Origin: Ananas comosus
Taxonomy: Eukaryota; Streptophyta; Magnoliopsida; Poales; Bromeliaceae
NCBI RefSeq assembly: GCF_001540865.1
Contig: NC_033639.1
Span: 7,224,282 to 7,288,281, forward strand
Reading direction: 5' to 3'
DNA: 64,000 nucleotides
Positions 46,701 through 57,750 of the stretch are shown here, in pieces. Position 1 is the stretch's first letter. Each line of letters starts with the position of its first letter. The position numbers and the translations under genes are program-made. Under the pieces are notes generated by a model. It had not been told where the DNA came from, did not search any database, and saw nothing but the letters and a program-made list of their open reading frames with translations.

Positions 46701-49700
46701 ACTTCATTAATGACTAAGCAAATCGGTAGTTTTGGTTTGTTAAACAACATAATCACGTCATCCCAAGCTTTCATAAAGTTTTACCTTCTACATGAGATCT
46801 CAGGCAGCAACGCAAGCAGGTATAATAGAAGAGATACTTATTGTATGATAAAATGATAATGAATGCTTTATCGAAACATTCTTGAATAACCAATGACTAC
46901 AAAACCGTAAGAATCATAATAATCTCTCCTCCTCATTATGAATTCCCTAAAGCAACAACACGTTTGCTTTCACAGCTATTGATATAAATGTCAACCATCG
47001 ATAATGCAGACACATAATATGCTTTTTGGGGTAACGATGTACAGAGCTTATCTAGCTAACAGATTTGATCTGAACTACCCGCACTCCTCAAGAAAACTGA
47101 TTACTATCAACCTTTATTCATTTGATTGGATCATTTAAATGCTCTTAGATTCAAAATTTGAATCTATGTACATTTGCGGCTTGGTTACATATTTCACGTA
47201 ACTCATGCACACAATTTATAAGAATAAGTAATAACCTATAATTTTGTGTCCGTAAGAACCATCAAATCGGCTTAAATCAATAAATTGAAGCGAAATGTAG
47301 CAAAATCAAAATTTAAAAGTAGGTAATTAAATCAAAAACAGACAAAGTTCACAATAAGTTTTTACCTACCTTCTTCTTTCTTTTTTTTTTTTTTATATAC
47401 GATCCACTCTTCTGACAATACATACCATTCCCTTCCTTTTCTTGCGTCTCCTGTAGAGAGAAAACTTTCCGTTCTACCACGGATTTTGTTAATAAATAAA
47501 TTGGTTAAGTTCATCATCAAATACTAAGCATGAAAACTTCAGTATTTCCATTTGCGCTCCATCCGAATGAATCAAATCTCTCTATAATATTACAATAAAA
47601 GTGTATTCATTGCATATTGTCATTACTTTGACCTCTAATGAATAAATTCGCAGATAAAAGTTGCAGTAATGAGAAGAAAACTAGACTCTTGAGTGTATCA
47701 TTCCATATTCATAAACAATTCAGGATATAACAGAATCTTGAAATCATTAACAAATTCTAGATATAGCCAATATCTTGAAATAAATCATATAACAATTCTA
47801 GATATACGATATCTGAATAAATATTAACAATCATAGATATACATATTCTGAATAAATCATTAAACGGCAAAGCTAAATTAGTTACTACTAAAATTAACAA
47901 CGCTATTTCCAAAAAGGGCGTAATTGCTCTTTAATCAATCACTACCAGTAATGAATCTTTCACTATCACTCACTGTCCTTTGTTAAAAATTTGAAGACTT
48001 TAGTATGTACTACAATACGTATTTATACCCATGGACTGAAATAGTATTAATAAACCTATTAATTTGCCAGTATTAATACAAACAAAAAATATATAGGTGG
48101 TTGGCAGACCAAACTAATTATTTTTAAAATCAGTGCAGCGCTATGAGAAAGAAATGTGATACAACTATTTCGGTTTCATGAAGATGTGCACAATGTTTGT
48201 AGATACACTGACACAAACTGTTGGTGAGTTGCAAATAGTTACCTGCAAGATTCCTATCAATCCTTGAGCATATATCAGGATGTATTTGTAATCATGTCAT
48301 ACGAAGTTTGCAAGTCAATACTAATATACAAATCATCATATAAAAATAATTTCTTTAATACAAAAATAGGGATGACAGATATATTGTGTCCACTTGTATG
48401 TCCTTTAGATTTTGACAGTAAGCCTCCTTAAGAATGATCAAACGAAGGACTTTCATCAGTGCATGCTGGCGTAACCAAACACTATAGTAGGAAATGGAAA
48501 ATAAAATGCCTTGGGCAAAGTTACAAATCTTGTAACTGCTAGCGACCAACATGGTAATGCTTAACCTTAATAAACAACATAACTTGCATAACATGGTGCT
48601 AGTAAAAGAAAACATCCTTGAGATGTAAGCACTTGTGGATGTCAAGATTACATTTTTTGAGTCCATTGCAAATGACTCCAAATCCCTGAACTTCTTTCTG
48701 TGTTCACGTTGATCCTCAATCATTGTACTTTTGAGCATATTTTATCCCTAAACTTCATTGTCCTTCCATTAAACGGTGAAACTAGACAATGCCTTAATAA
48801 TACAATTTAGGGCCATTTTGATCTACCCTTCGACTGAGACTCAATTTGAGAGACAGACAATACGCTCTAAATGTTGCTTTTCTTCTATACTCGATGTTGT
48901 CTGATTTGTTATCATTTCTCATGCCGACGTAAACGATACTTTCTTTCCAACCTTTATTAAGTGGTTTTGTTTTAACAATCTTTTTATTCTAATGGCATAT
49001 TCTATCCATTAATATCAATGATTTGGAACCCTGTAGACGTGAAAGTGCTTGTTTTCTTTCCCTTATGTGCAAGACCAATTCCTTATTTCTTTTGTTCTCG
49101 CCAACCATGTCACACTCTGCCTTTAATTGTAGGGATGGACTATTTATCAGTTGCTGCATATGATGACCTTGCCGCCTCCCACTTGGTTTTTCTCAAAAGC
49201 CGGGTTCGTGACTTTAATCTCCTTGTCGCCTCATTCTCCTTCTAATAGATCTTAAGTATTTACAGAATATTCCATGGAGTTGTCTTTTTTTATTTTATAT
49301 ATGCTAATATCTGCAATCTTAAACTGCTTACCTGGTTATTCCTTATCATCTTAATTTCCAAAATGATACTCTAAGGAGCCGCTTCCTTGAGATCTTAACT
49401 TTTTCTCTTTTCCTTTGTTTTTCTTTCGACATTGTTAGTAGGATTTAGAACATTATTGATGCAGCAATTAAAGCCTTATACACACCAATGATTCTAATAT
49501 AGATATAGGCCACTATATTGGGCTATTAGCTAATATGGTGCCAAAGAGGTCAAATGATGTCGACACGATAATAGGACGAAGAATATAAGTAATATTGTGC
49601 TGAGAAATTACACACTTCATATATTATTGAGCATCGATGCTTTCTCAAATTTCAGTTATAAACTGAATATAGTCGCTAAAGCAGTCTGTAGAGGCGATCA

Positions 49701-52700
49701 ACAAATTGTAGTTGTCTGCATATATCTTTGAGTAATGTGACCAATGTTAGAGCAAAAAATGCGTCAAACTGTTGTGAATAAAAGATTATTAAATTTAAGT
49801 ATAGACCAAAATTACAATTAAATACTTACCATTTAATATTAATATAAATAAAATAGATTCGACAAACCCAAAGCGCGTTAGATGCTGTCTTAAGGTATAT
49901 TTCCGTTCTTCGTGCTGCATTAATCGTGAACACCGCCCCAAGATACGACAGGTATTCTCCTCTGTAAGCACAATAGTGGTGGAGATTAAAGTCTCTTTCA
50001 ACACTCAGCAAAATAAAATAGAAAAATATAAAAAGAAAAAATACAACCACTAAAAAGGAAAAAAAATTATCTGGACTATGTTACTCAAGTAATAGATCTC
50101 CACTAGAAATATAAACCCTCTTAACTCCTTTCCTACGCATAGGGAAGTGGTTGTAACAAACCAGAGGAGAGGTCAAGAAAATAGGAAAAGCCGATTGACC
50201 GGTCAATGCCAATTCCATTAAATAAAATCATATTAAGAAAATTTTGAGTTTTTGAAAATTTATTTTCAATAATTCCCCGCAAAAATAAAAATTTTAAAAA
50301 TAATTCATTGAAAATTGTTGTTGAGTGTTATATAAATTAAATAAAAGATATATTGAACTTAAATTATATATTATATAGGACAAGTGTTTAAAAAAGTAAA
50401 AAAAAAAGTAACAATACAAATAAGACCTAATCTGTTTGTCTAACATCAATTGAAAATAGAGACCCGTGAAAACATGTATAGAAGTGACACCAAACATACA
50501 GCAAGAGTAACAACATTGCTGCCAAATACCACACCAAATAATACACAACGAACCAAATTTCATCATATTTTAGAAATGCAATCTAAATAAAAAAAATTAA
50601 TCACTTCCACAATTAAACATATTTAGATGAAATAAAGCTAGCATAACTCAAGATAATCACACCCAAAATAACAAAATATATTGTGCATACCAATATCACA
50701 CCCAAAATAACAATATCACAACCAAAATCTAGGGTTACATCCATACCAACTAACATCACAAGCACTATCATAGTTGAAAGGTTGAATCCAAAAGATAATA
50801 GATCAGTTTAATACATAACCATACTAATATAATAACAGAACTTGAATTAGTTATGGCATGACATATCAAAGAAATCCACCAAGATCACTAAAATGTGTAG
50901 TTACGGAACGTTTAAACCAACTATGCCGCATATCAAGATCCTTCGTCATGAACACTCTTGCTTGCATCTCACTTTGACAAAGGTATTCAAAAACGGCCTT
51001 ATAAATCTCGCTTTTATATCCTGAAATCTCCTTAATCTTTGTGAATAGCTCTTCCATCCAATGGGTCGTCACTTTTTCCGTTACAGCTGCACTTCGCTTT
51101 AGGGCATTTGCCACTTCTCCAACACATGAGACGAGGTCAACAAGATAAGGATCTTCTCGAGCTCTTTTAGCACTTGAACGAGCTCTACTAGATGATGATG
51201 ATGCCTTATTGTTTGGTGCTTGTCGAGCACCTTCAGCTTGAGCAAAACGTCCATCTATTTCTTCCACTTCATCTTCCCCTTCATTATCATTCTTTTGATA
51301 CTCGAGAAAAAGTTTCATTATTATTTTCACCAAACTCATCAAATAGAGATGACTTAAAATAGCCAGTAGCTTGATCATCGCCGCATATGATCCTTAACTC
51401 TTCATAATACTTAATGGGCCTATTTAAAATATCTGCTACTTTTGGATGGGCCTACATAATAAAAAAATAATTGGTAAACTAGATGCAAGTTTGGGCAATA
51501 TATAAAAGTAATTACTTACCTTGATGTAAGTTTGATAGGTTTCACCTTCAAGAATTATCATCTTTTGTTGTTCATCCCAACCCGCCCCGCTAATATCTTG
51601 GCATTTTTTAATTTCAACATACTTTGATCTTAGCGTTCTCATATGATTACCAACGTTTTCAGCGTTAAAATCAGTGCCAAAACGCGTATTGACAGCTTTA
51701 GCCGCTGCCACATAAGTTGGTTTTTTAAATCCTTTATCTACTTTATACCCCTCTTTTGCTTGCTCTACAAGAAAAGGAACAAGAAAGTCATTGATAGTGA
51801 CATTCCATCGCTTATTTGTAGTTCCTTTTTTACTAGTAGCTTCTCCTTGTTTCTTCAAACGTTCTTGAGTAATTGGGAGTTGAGTCTCATATTGAGATTT
51901 GGAATTTGATTGTTGTTGAGACACATACATCGGATCTTTCCAATTACACGTAATCTTGGTGGAGGAGGTAAGGAAAGGGCATCTTTAAGTATTGCATAAT
52001 CATTTGCAGATCCTTCCCATCCCGCCAAAACATAAGTAAATTTACAGTCTGGGTGACTGCCGCTAACACATTTTGTGTTAACCCCTTTCGACCACGAAAT
52101 CGATTAGCTATGTTAGCTGGAACTTTTGCTTGGATATGGGTACCATCCAATAAACCGATACAATCCTAAGATAGTATTAGAAGTCAATAATAATTTTTAA
52201 ATAAAGTAATTCATGTTAGTATTTTTCTGTATTATTTTACTTGTTTACCTTAAAATAAGGAAAATAATATGGATTTGTTGCAATTTCTGGATGAGTTGTA
52301 GAACTCGCCTGTTGAACAAATTGGTTCTTGATGCCACATATAGCTTGAAGTACTAAATTAAAATAGCAACTCACTATCTCTCTTGAACGAATAGACTGAA
52401 TTTTAATACCCTATTCTTAGTAGTGTGACTTACAGTATGTAGTAATAGGGCTAACTGCTCTTCAATTGTTACATGTATTGTATCTCTTAATAACCCTTTG
52501 TCTCTCATTATTGTAGCAAGTGTTAAAAAGATCTCGGGTCCCATTCGAACATAATCCAAACAATTTCTTCTTCCCCCGCATAATATTCTATGCATGTGAG
52601 CCTTTCTTTGTAAATCCCTCAGTTTAAATGGCTCTCTATTTAATGTCTGATCCCTTTCACGTAATCGTAAAAAAAACATTACGCACACCACCACAATAAC

Positions 52701-55700
52701 AAATCCAACTTGATTAGCACGATGTAAGTTCAAAAGGAGATCTCTATTGTCCATCTGAAACTGAAGAAGATTCAAATGAGGATTATAAAAAAAAAATACT
52801 AATATTTTTGCTAAATAAATTGAACTAACAGTTTTCTACATTAGAAAGAAATCATATAGTTTTCTTAAAAATTTAATTTAATCATACTGTGGTGATAACC
52901 AGAGAATAAAGACAAATCATTATGTGCAAATAATCAAAGAACAAACATGACATTAGATCGAAAAGACAACTTTAATTTCACATTATTAATGCCCTTCCCT
53001 TCTCATCCTATTTTTTTAAAAAAATTTTATTTAAAACTAACAATAGAAAACTACTTATGTTGAAATATCCTAATTAGATTAGTGATAAAATTAACAAGGG
53101 ATGAGTGAGAACTAAACAAATTGCAACAAACAAATTGCAACAAACAAGTAGTATTATAGATCACACATGTTTATGCAATAAACAAAAAAAAGATGATTAC
53201 CTACAACACCAAATCTTAAATCTTTTATTAATGGGAGCAAAAAATTACTTCACTGCAGTAAATCAAAAAAATTAAAAAGTGCAGTAAATAAAAAAAATAA
53301 AAAACCGTAGTAAATCAAAAAAAAAAAACAAGAGAAATGGTCCATTTGCAAACCTTATCACTGACGATATGGAAGAAGATTGATGGAACGCAAGATCTGC
53401 GAGATCTGAGATGGAAGATAATGGGTGGTGAGAGAGATTGGGGAAGGATTGAAGAACCAAAACATGAAAAAAAAAATAAAGAAGATGATGAATAATATAA
53501 CTTGCACCGCCGATGGAGAATCGGGCTCTGGAATGATCGGGGTTGAAGAAGATGGAGAAGCGGGCTCGGGAAAGAGAGGGGGACTTTTTTTTTAGGTCTG
53601 TAGAGAAAAAGGGAGGGGTGAACGTGGAGGCGTGAGGGGAGAGAAGAGGGGGAGAGTAACCCTAACGTTATTAGTGTAATTAAAGTTCCCAAACTACTTC
53701 CCTTCACCTCATCGAAATTGACTTCGCCCCTGGAAGGATGAAGTCAATTTCGGTATTTTGGATGAAGTGAACTTTCGACCGTAATAATATTACGGTGAAC
53801 CAAACAGCAGAAGTGGTCAGTTTTCACCGAAAACTACGAGGGGGGAGGAGGGCAGGGGCGCAGGTGGGCGGCATGGACGAGCTCGGTGAGTGGGAGGGAG
53901 GGGCCATGGTGCTTATCGCTGTCGTCGTCGTCGGCGAGGAGGGTGGCGTAGGCGACACGGTAGCGGCCGCGGCGGCGGTTGTGAGAGAGCACGGCGGCCT
54001 CGTACCAGGTGCCGCGGAAGCCCACGTTGTCGCTCTGCACCTCCACCGCCGCCCCCGTCGGAAACTCGGAGGGCCCTCGCTTTTGCGGCTTCCGCTGCTT
54101 CTTCTTCTTCTTCTTCTTCTTCTCCATGCGGGCTAGGGTTTATGCTGTGGGTTTGGGATCGGGGGTGGGGGTGGGGGTGGGGGCGGGGGAGCGAAAGTGA
54201 TAGAGGAACCGGTGTTTGGGTGCTACAGCAGCTGCGCGGTGTTCGCAATACACTTCACAGTTCACACTAGCGCGAGGAGAGCGACGTGGTTAACGCACCG
54301 AGGGTGAGGAGATCCCGGGTACGACGCGTCAGCGCTTTTATCGGAAACTCCGACCCGTTCGATTCCCTTTTTTTAAAAAATAATATAATAATAATAATGA
54401 ATGCATATTTAATACTTATTTTAATCATACTTTACTATAAAAATCTTTTGGCTAAATTACAAAAATATTCCTATCAATATCCGCTTTTTTACTATTTTCT
54501 ATGTCATTCAAAAACCTACACTTTGTCTCCTTAAAAAATAAAAAATACTTCACTTTGACCCCCGCCGTTTGCCCCTTCCACCGCGCCCTCGCCCCCCTCT
54601 ATCCATGCTCGGACACACGCCCTCGCTCGCCTCCGCCGCCTTACCCTCGCCCTCCTCTCTGTCCACGCCCACCCCGAAAAAAATGAGGAGCAATTTGATC
54701 ATTTTTGTCACAACGTACCTCCTGTGAACATTTTTCATTTTTTAAGGGGTAAAATGTAGATTTTTGAATGATATGGAAGAAAAGTGAGAAAACGGGTATT
54801 GACAGGGAGATTACTGTAATTTAGCCAAATCTTTATCAGTTTTAACCCAAAAAAATTATCATATAAATACTAAATTTTGCAGCGTGATAATTTTAGTCCA
54901 ATTTAATGATGATATAATATATATATACTAGGATTAGTACTACAACACTGTACGAACAAACAAATAATTGGGTTGCAATACAATAAGCCAACATGCACAT
55001 CGGATTAACTTTATCAAATTAAACTTCCGAACAGTTAGCTGCTCAATACAAAAGCTGTAACCTGCTTCAGAGGCAACTGTTTAACAGATGAAACTGGTTA
55101 TGTTGTTTTTGGCGAAATGCGTCGCTGATGGATCAGAGAAAATAACTCTTCCAGCATCGTTCACTCAGCACCGCTCCGTATTTATTGGAGTACACATCAT
55201 TAACTGAATCTTCTAAGCTTCTTGCATCTTTCGAACGCATTTGGATGTACTCATTGAGGTTGTTTGTGGTTCCATCTACATTAATAATAATAATAATAAT
55301 CAACTTTTTGTTAGATGTATGCCCTAGAAGTCAACCAGGCCGACACATGTATTCTTTGTAGAACATAAATTTGTATTTGACTTTAAAATATTATAAGTAA
55401 ATTTGGATTTTTATTTTCATTCATATTGTATATGTGTCCATAAATTGTCTAAGAAATTAATAAGATGATAACATATACTCTCAAGAGATTTAGTATAATA
55501 TTAACGTTTATTTTTTTTAAAAAAAGAAACTTTCTATGTGGACAACAAAATTTGTATTCTCAAGTTCATACCAAATTAGAGACATCACAATAAAAAGAAC
55601 ATGTGACATGCATTTCCTTTTCAGTTAAATGACTAATTGTGTAGTTTTATGGGTAATTATATGGCTAAATGATAGTCCCTATTTGGCCCCCACATTTCAG

Positions 55701-57391
55701 GAATTCATACATCTGTACAAATCACAAAGCAAAATTAACACATAGGAAGAACATAGGTAACAGGTGGTAAATCACTCATCTATATACGAGGCACACAGAG
55801 ACATGACATTATCCTATTACAACATGGAACGTAAACCAGCTCAGACTTGGATTAATAGAATATATCAACGTGAACCAACACGCACTCTTTTTCAACTTAA
55901 AAGACTTTTAAAATAGGCACATTTTAACACAAATATATTAAGTGTCAACTTGATCCAGCTGAACTTTTTTTAAAAAATACGTAAAACAGTTAGAAGAATT
56001 ATATTTAACATAACATAAAAAAAAGTTATAGTGGATTGCCGAAATTTAAACTGGTATATGCATTTACATTTGCATGAGCAACTATAAAGAGAGGGCGGAA
56101 TAAAATCACAAATATTTAAATGAGAATCACACATAAAATAAAATGGACTCCAGTGTTAAGCTTTGCTATAAAGAGGGAATGTTCATAGGGAAAAAGGCAG
56201 TAAATTCATGAGTGCAAGGTCAAACATGTGCAGTATTAAGCCTATGTCTCGAACTCTGATTAGGAACTTCGATAAGAAAGAAAGGTTTACCGCATCAGTG
56301 ATGTACAAATGTTAACATCAAAAGGGGAAAAAAGTACAAATGTTGAGGATGTGAATTAGATGAGACAGCTAAAACAAAATTTTGGATTGATATGATGCAA
56401 CTTTACAATCGAAGAGAAAAAGACAATTGCTACATATTGTCAATATCAAGTTTGATCAATCTTCATGCAACTCAGAGGGTTGATATTGTACTTAGTGTGC
56501 CAGCTGAGAAAATAAAGCTAACAAATTTTAATTTACAGAAAAAGGCAAAACGCATGCAGACACTTCATCACGAACAAAAACTATGAGCAAATTCAAGCAT
56601 TCGCTTAGTGTTTGTCAGAAGACAATGTGATTATCACAAACAAAATTTTTGCATGGAAAAAAAAATTTCGGTAAAGTTTACATGGTTCAGCGCTTCATTA
56701 ATTGGATATAACATACTATCGCTAAACGATACAAATGCAATAACACCAATTCTTTTCCGGCCTAAAGAACCTACATATTTGAAGTTCCATAACTACGAAA
56801 AGGCCACTATCATATTTTGGTCCTATTCTGCCAAGCTGGAATCACTAGAGTAGTAAAGGTCATAACTTAACAGTATTTTCAGATGAAATACTGACTTTCA
56901 AGGCTCATACCAGCAAACCACATGGTCGCAAGCTTAAAACTTTCACCACCGAACCAAGCAATGACCATCAAGAAGCAAATTCAGAGTAACAACCTAAAAT
57001 TCTAATAGAATAGAACTAATTATAATGTACTGGATCTTATTCAAAACTAGATAGTGACACGCCGTAGATTGAAGGCCAAACCTAGCCCAACTGCGGGGCA
57101 TAAGAACATTGGTTTCTTCATTTTAGTCCATGCTCTGCTGCACAACACAACATATATATAAAGTAACTGTTTATAATTCATCACAGTTTGTCGACTCTCT
57201 TTATGGAAATTTAAGTGTTATTTTACTCTTTTTTCACCGTGTTTGATTTTATTTACCTTCTCCAGGAAATTATCCTTGTCGAAGCCTTAAAACTGGACAA
57301 TGTCAAGCCTGGGATATACGACTTACGTTGCTTGCCTCTTAGACTACGTGGAGCTGAGGGCTCGCCGATCAGGTGCATCCTTATCAAATAG
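40401..57391 (+). CDS. Kynurenine formamidase / plant cyclase-family protein, six exons
   Basis: A cyclase-fold metal hydrolase related to kynurenine formamidase, which cleaves N-formylkynurenine in tryptophan breakdown; the plant members' exact substrate is less certain. The exons found are: 1, 40401-40770; 2, about 46168-46209; 3, about 46601-46670; 4, about 48139-48223; 5, 49133-49203; 6, 57266-57391. Exon 1 gives a hydrophobic valine-rich signal peptide and the metal-binding [12 protein letters not shown] motif. Exon 3 gives a 'PRGVRRVLF' stretch, exon 5 '[12 protein letters not shown]', exon 6 '[10 protein letters not shown]' to the usual 'SPIRCILIK' end. Phases agree where sequence is clean. 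Exons 2-4 contain single-base indels, and a second exon 1 intervenes near 44.7 kb. I suspect one working gene with uncorrected sequence, but a pseudogene cannot be excluded. Confidence 0.8.
41930..43679. mobile_element. Foldback Mutator-like element, clean copy, left tip lost at N
   Basis: Starts inside the left arm directly after the single N at 41929 and ends GCAAATTGGCC at 43679. Followed by TTATTTTAA, the same duplication as E1. The right flank to 43830 is nearly identical to 22235-22382. About 94% alike to E1 by eye in the GC-rich arm. Confidence 0.8.
44190..44610. mobile_element. hAT-like repeat, counterpart of 39155
   Basis: Same order of words as 39155-39645 ('TAGAGATGTCAATGGG', 'GACTCTAAAACGTG') but indel-rich and without the long TA run. 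Confidence 0.5.
44690..45066 (+). pseudogene. Second, indel-ridden copy of formamidase exon 1
   Basis: Aligns base by base with 40395-40770 ('GGACCATCGTACTC', 'CCGACGATCCAGCGCC', 'CTTCCTCTGGCTCCGCCGCG') but has many one-base indels that shift frame repeatedly, and no usable ATG. The following intron also matches 40771-41928 and then continues into exon 2, which the intact copy does not. Probably the same exon read from uncorrected long reads, or another haplotype; a decayed duplicate is the alternative. Confidence 0.75.
46168..46209 (+). CDS. Formamidase exon 2, with indels
   Basis: TCATTGTTAGTTGAAGTC then AGAGATAAGAACATAACAG encodes 'SLLVEV' and 'RDKNIT', the expected continuation after exon 1, once a missing and an extra base are allowed for. 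Acceptor AACAG, donor about GTAAAC. Confidence 0.65.
46601..46670 (+). CDS. Formamidase exon 3, with indels
   Basis: Reads as 'PRGVRRVLF' and neighbouring conserved residues in shifting frames ('CCCAGAGGGGTTCGTCGAGT'). Ends GACAG before TAACAAA, where a GTAACA donor with one lost G is likely. Confidence 0.65.
48139..48223 (+). CDS. Formamidase exon 4, with indels
   Basis: 'AAGAAATGTGATACAACTAT' and 'GTTTCATGAAGATGTGCACA' correspond to the family stretch with GFMKDGAQW once several deleted bases are allowed for. Donor TTG|GTGAGTT, in phase with exon 5. Confidence 0.65.
49133..49203 (+). CDS. Formamidase exon 5
   Basis: Clean exon between TTAATTGTAG and GTTCGTG, encoding '[20 protein letters not shown]' and 'LKSR'. 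The contrast with the indel-rich exons 2-4 marks a return to well-corrected sequence. Confidence 0.9.
50866..51930 (-). pseudogene. Harbinger-associated Myb/SANT-like DNA-binding protein, frameshifted
   Basis: The second gene of the transposon. The first part (51930-51538) has the Myb/SANT-like domain seen in L10-interacting MYB-type proteins: '[20 protein letters not shown]', then '[20 protein letters not shown]'. An intron with donor CAAG|GTAAGT (51522) is followed by '[19 protein letters not shown]'. A one-base error in an A4 run near 51300 breaks the frame before '[19 protein letters not shown]' and the C-terminal '[16 protein letters not shown]'. In active elements this protein helps the transposase bind the ends. 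The N-terminus is probably lost in the deletion. Confidence 0.8.
51928..52775 (-). pseudogene. PIF/Harbinger (ALP1-like) transposase, truncated and frameshifted
   Basis: The N-terminal part keeps '[20 protein letters not shown]' (52.6-52.5 kb). After a frameshift near 52.4 kb comes '[15 protein letters not shown]', then an intron with acceptor CTTAG at about 52168. The next part is '[20 protein letters not shown]' with the first catalytic Asp, then a one-base loss near 52060 and '[14 protein letters not shown]' with the second Asp. The sequence breaks off at 'PPPRLRVIG' and runs straight into the Myb gene. The third acidic residue (Glu) and the C-terminus are missing, so this cannot be an active enzyme. 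Confidence 0.85.
53834..54127 (-). CDS. Agenet/Tudor-domain protein, first exon
   Basis: 97 codons from an ATG with a lysine-rich start (K8) and then an Agenet/Tudor-like module: '[20 protein letters not shown]', 'EAAVL', '[16 protein letters not shown]', '[17 protein letters not shown]'. Plant proteins of this group bind chromatin or RNA. The frame stops just after the module (CTCGTAG), where a GT donor could lie, but only about 25 bp further on the Harbinger terminus begins. No second Agenet module or later exon was found on this strand. It lies antisense within formamidase intron 5. Either the gene is disrupted or its later exons are beyond the transposon and unrecognised. Confidence 0.7.
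   Translation of the reverse strand: MEKKKKKKKKQRKPQKRGPSEFPTGAAVEVQSDNVGFRGTWYEAAVLSHNRRRGRYRVAYATLLADDDDSDKHHGPSLPLTELVHAAHLRPCPPPPS
54161..54190 (+). repeat. (GGGGGT)n tract, G-quadruplex candidate
   Basis: Four to five G5 runs about 35 bp upstream of the Agenet ATG, on the non-template side (sense mRNA is C-rich). It mirrors the tract in RPB3 exon 1. Confidence 0.7.
54450..54837. mobile_element. Mutator-type MITE, 388 bp
   Basis: Ends GGCTAAATTACAAAAATATT and, reverse-complemented, GGCTAAATTACAGTAATCTC. The 9-bp flanks AAATCTTTT and AAATCTTTA match at 8 of 9 positions. Inside is a GC-rich stretch (54.55-54.68 kb) with no recognisable protein. Confidence 0.8.
55133..56968 (-). CDS. Possible two-exon antisense gene end, unrecognised
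   Basis: Two minus-strand blocks fit together by splice phase. The first, 56968-56911, '[19 protein letters not shown]', has donor GCTG|GTATGAG. The second, 55275-55133, has acceptor AATGTAG and '[20 protein letters not shown]' to '[14 protein letters not shown]' plus stop. The joined piece is 66 residues, hydrophobic at the start and charged later. An in-frame stop lies shortly before the first ATG, so either this ATG is the start or upstream exons join differently. I do not recognise the protein. Confidence 0.4.
55276..57265. other. Remainder of formamidase intron 5
   Basis: AT-rich intron sequence; apart from the small antisense exon at 56911-56968 nothing is recognisable. Open frames at 56392-56853 look random. 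Confidence 0.5.
57266..57391 (+). CDS. Formamidase exon 6 (C-terminal)
   Basis: Acceptor TTCTCCAG; 41 codons plus stop, starting '[20 protein letters not shown]' and ending '[10 protein letters not shown]'. Phase 0 join with exon 5 (SR|E). The intron before it is 8062 bp long. Confidence 0.92.
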   Translation, partial: EIILVEALKLDNVKPGIYDLRCLPLRLRGAEGSPIRCILIK

Positions 57392-57750
57392 CAAGTTTCA
57401 TATTAAGCTTGCGAAGGAGAAATTCTTCTACACCTGATGCCTTTCACACAACATTCTGGTTATGTCATTAGCTTCATACTGTGCCTTTGGTTAAAGTTCC
57501 ATCCTGTGTGGAAAATAAAATTGCCTGGTCAGATCTACTACATGCTACAAGCCTGCAACTACCTAAATGTAAAGAGAAAAATGTTTATGTATGTAGCATC
57601 TTATGTTAATAATAAAATGTGTAATTAGCCTATCTAATGGCGGGAAAAGTTGTGCTCTGTACCAAAAGTAATTACTATCACAGCAAATGTATGTATGTAC
57701 ATGATATCAGGAATACATAATGTATATATAGAAATCTTTATTATCAACTC
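57392..57750 (+). other. Formamidase 3' UTR / 3' flank
   Basis: Follows the stop codon. Bases 57533-57720 have the relic copy at 19264-19975 and include the empty site TAATAAAAT (57610-57618). AATAAAA here could also serve as a polyadenylation signal. Confidence 0.6.

Larger units (their letters stand above)
50866..53810 (-). mobile_element. Defective PIF/Harbinger transposon in formamidase intron 5
   Basis: Minus-strand order: a 5' leader rich in CT (53.7-53.3 kb), a transposase (52775-51940) and a Myb-like protein (51930-50866), the two-gene layout of PIF/Harbinger elements. The probable 5' terminus near 53810 reads GCTGTTTGGTTCACCG on the minus strand; the other terminus was not found. 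Frameshifts and a large internal deletion make it non-autonomous. Confidence 0.8.

Noticed and set aside
49795..50050. Minus-strand block with AG and GTAAGT borders as a second Agenet-gene exon
   Set aside because: No frame gives an Agenet-like sequence and the phase offers only weak support.
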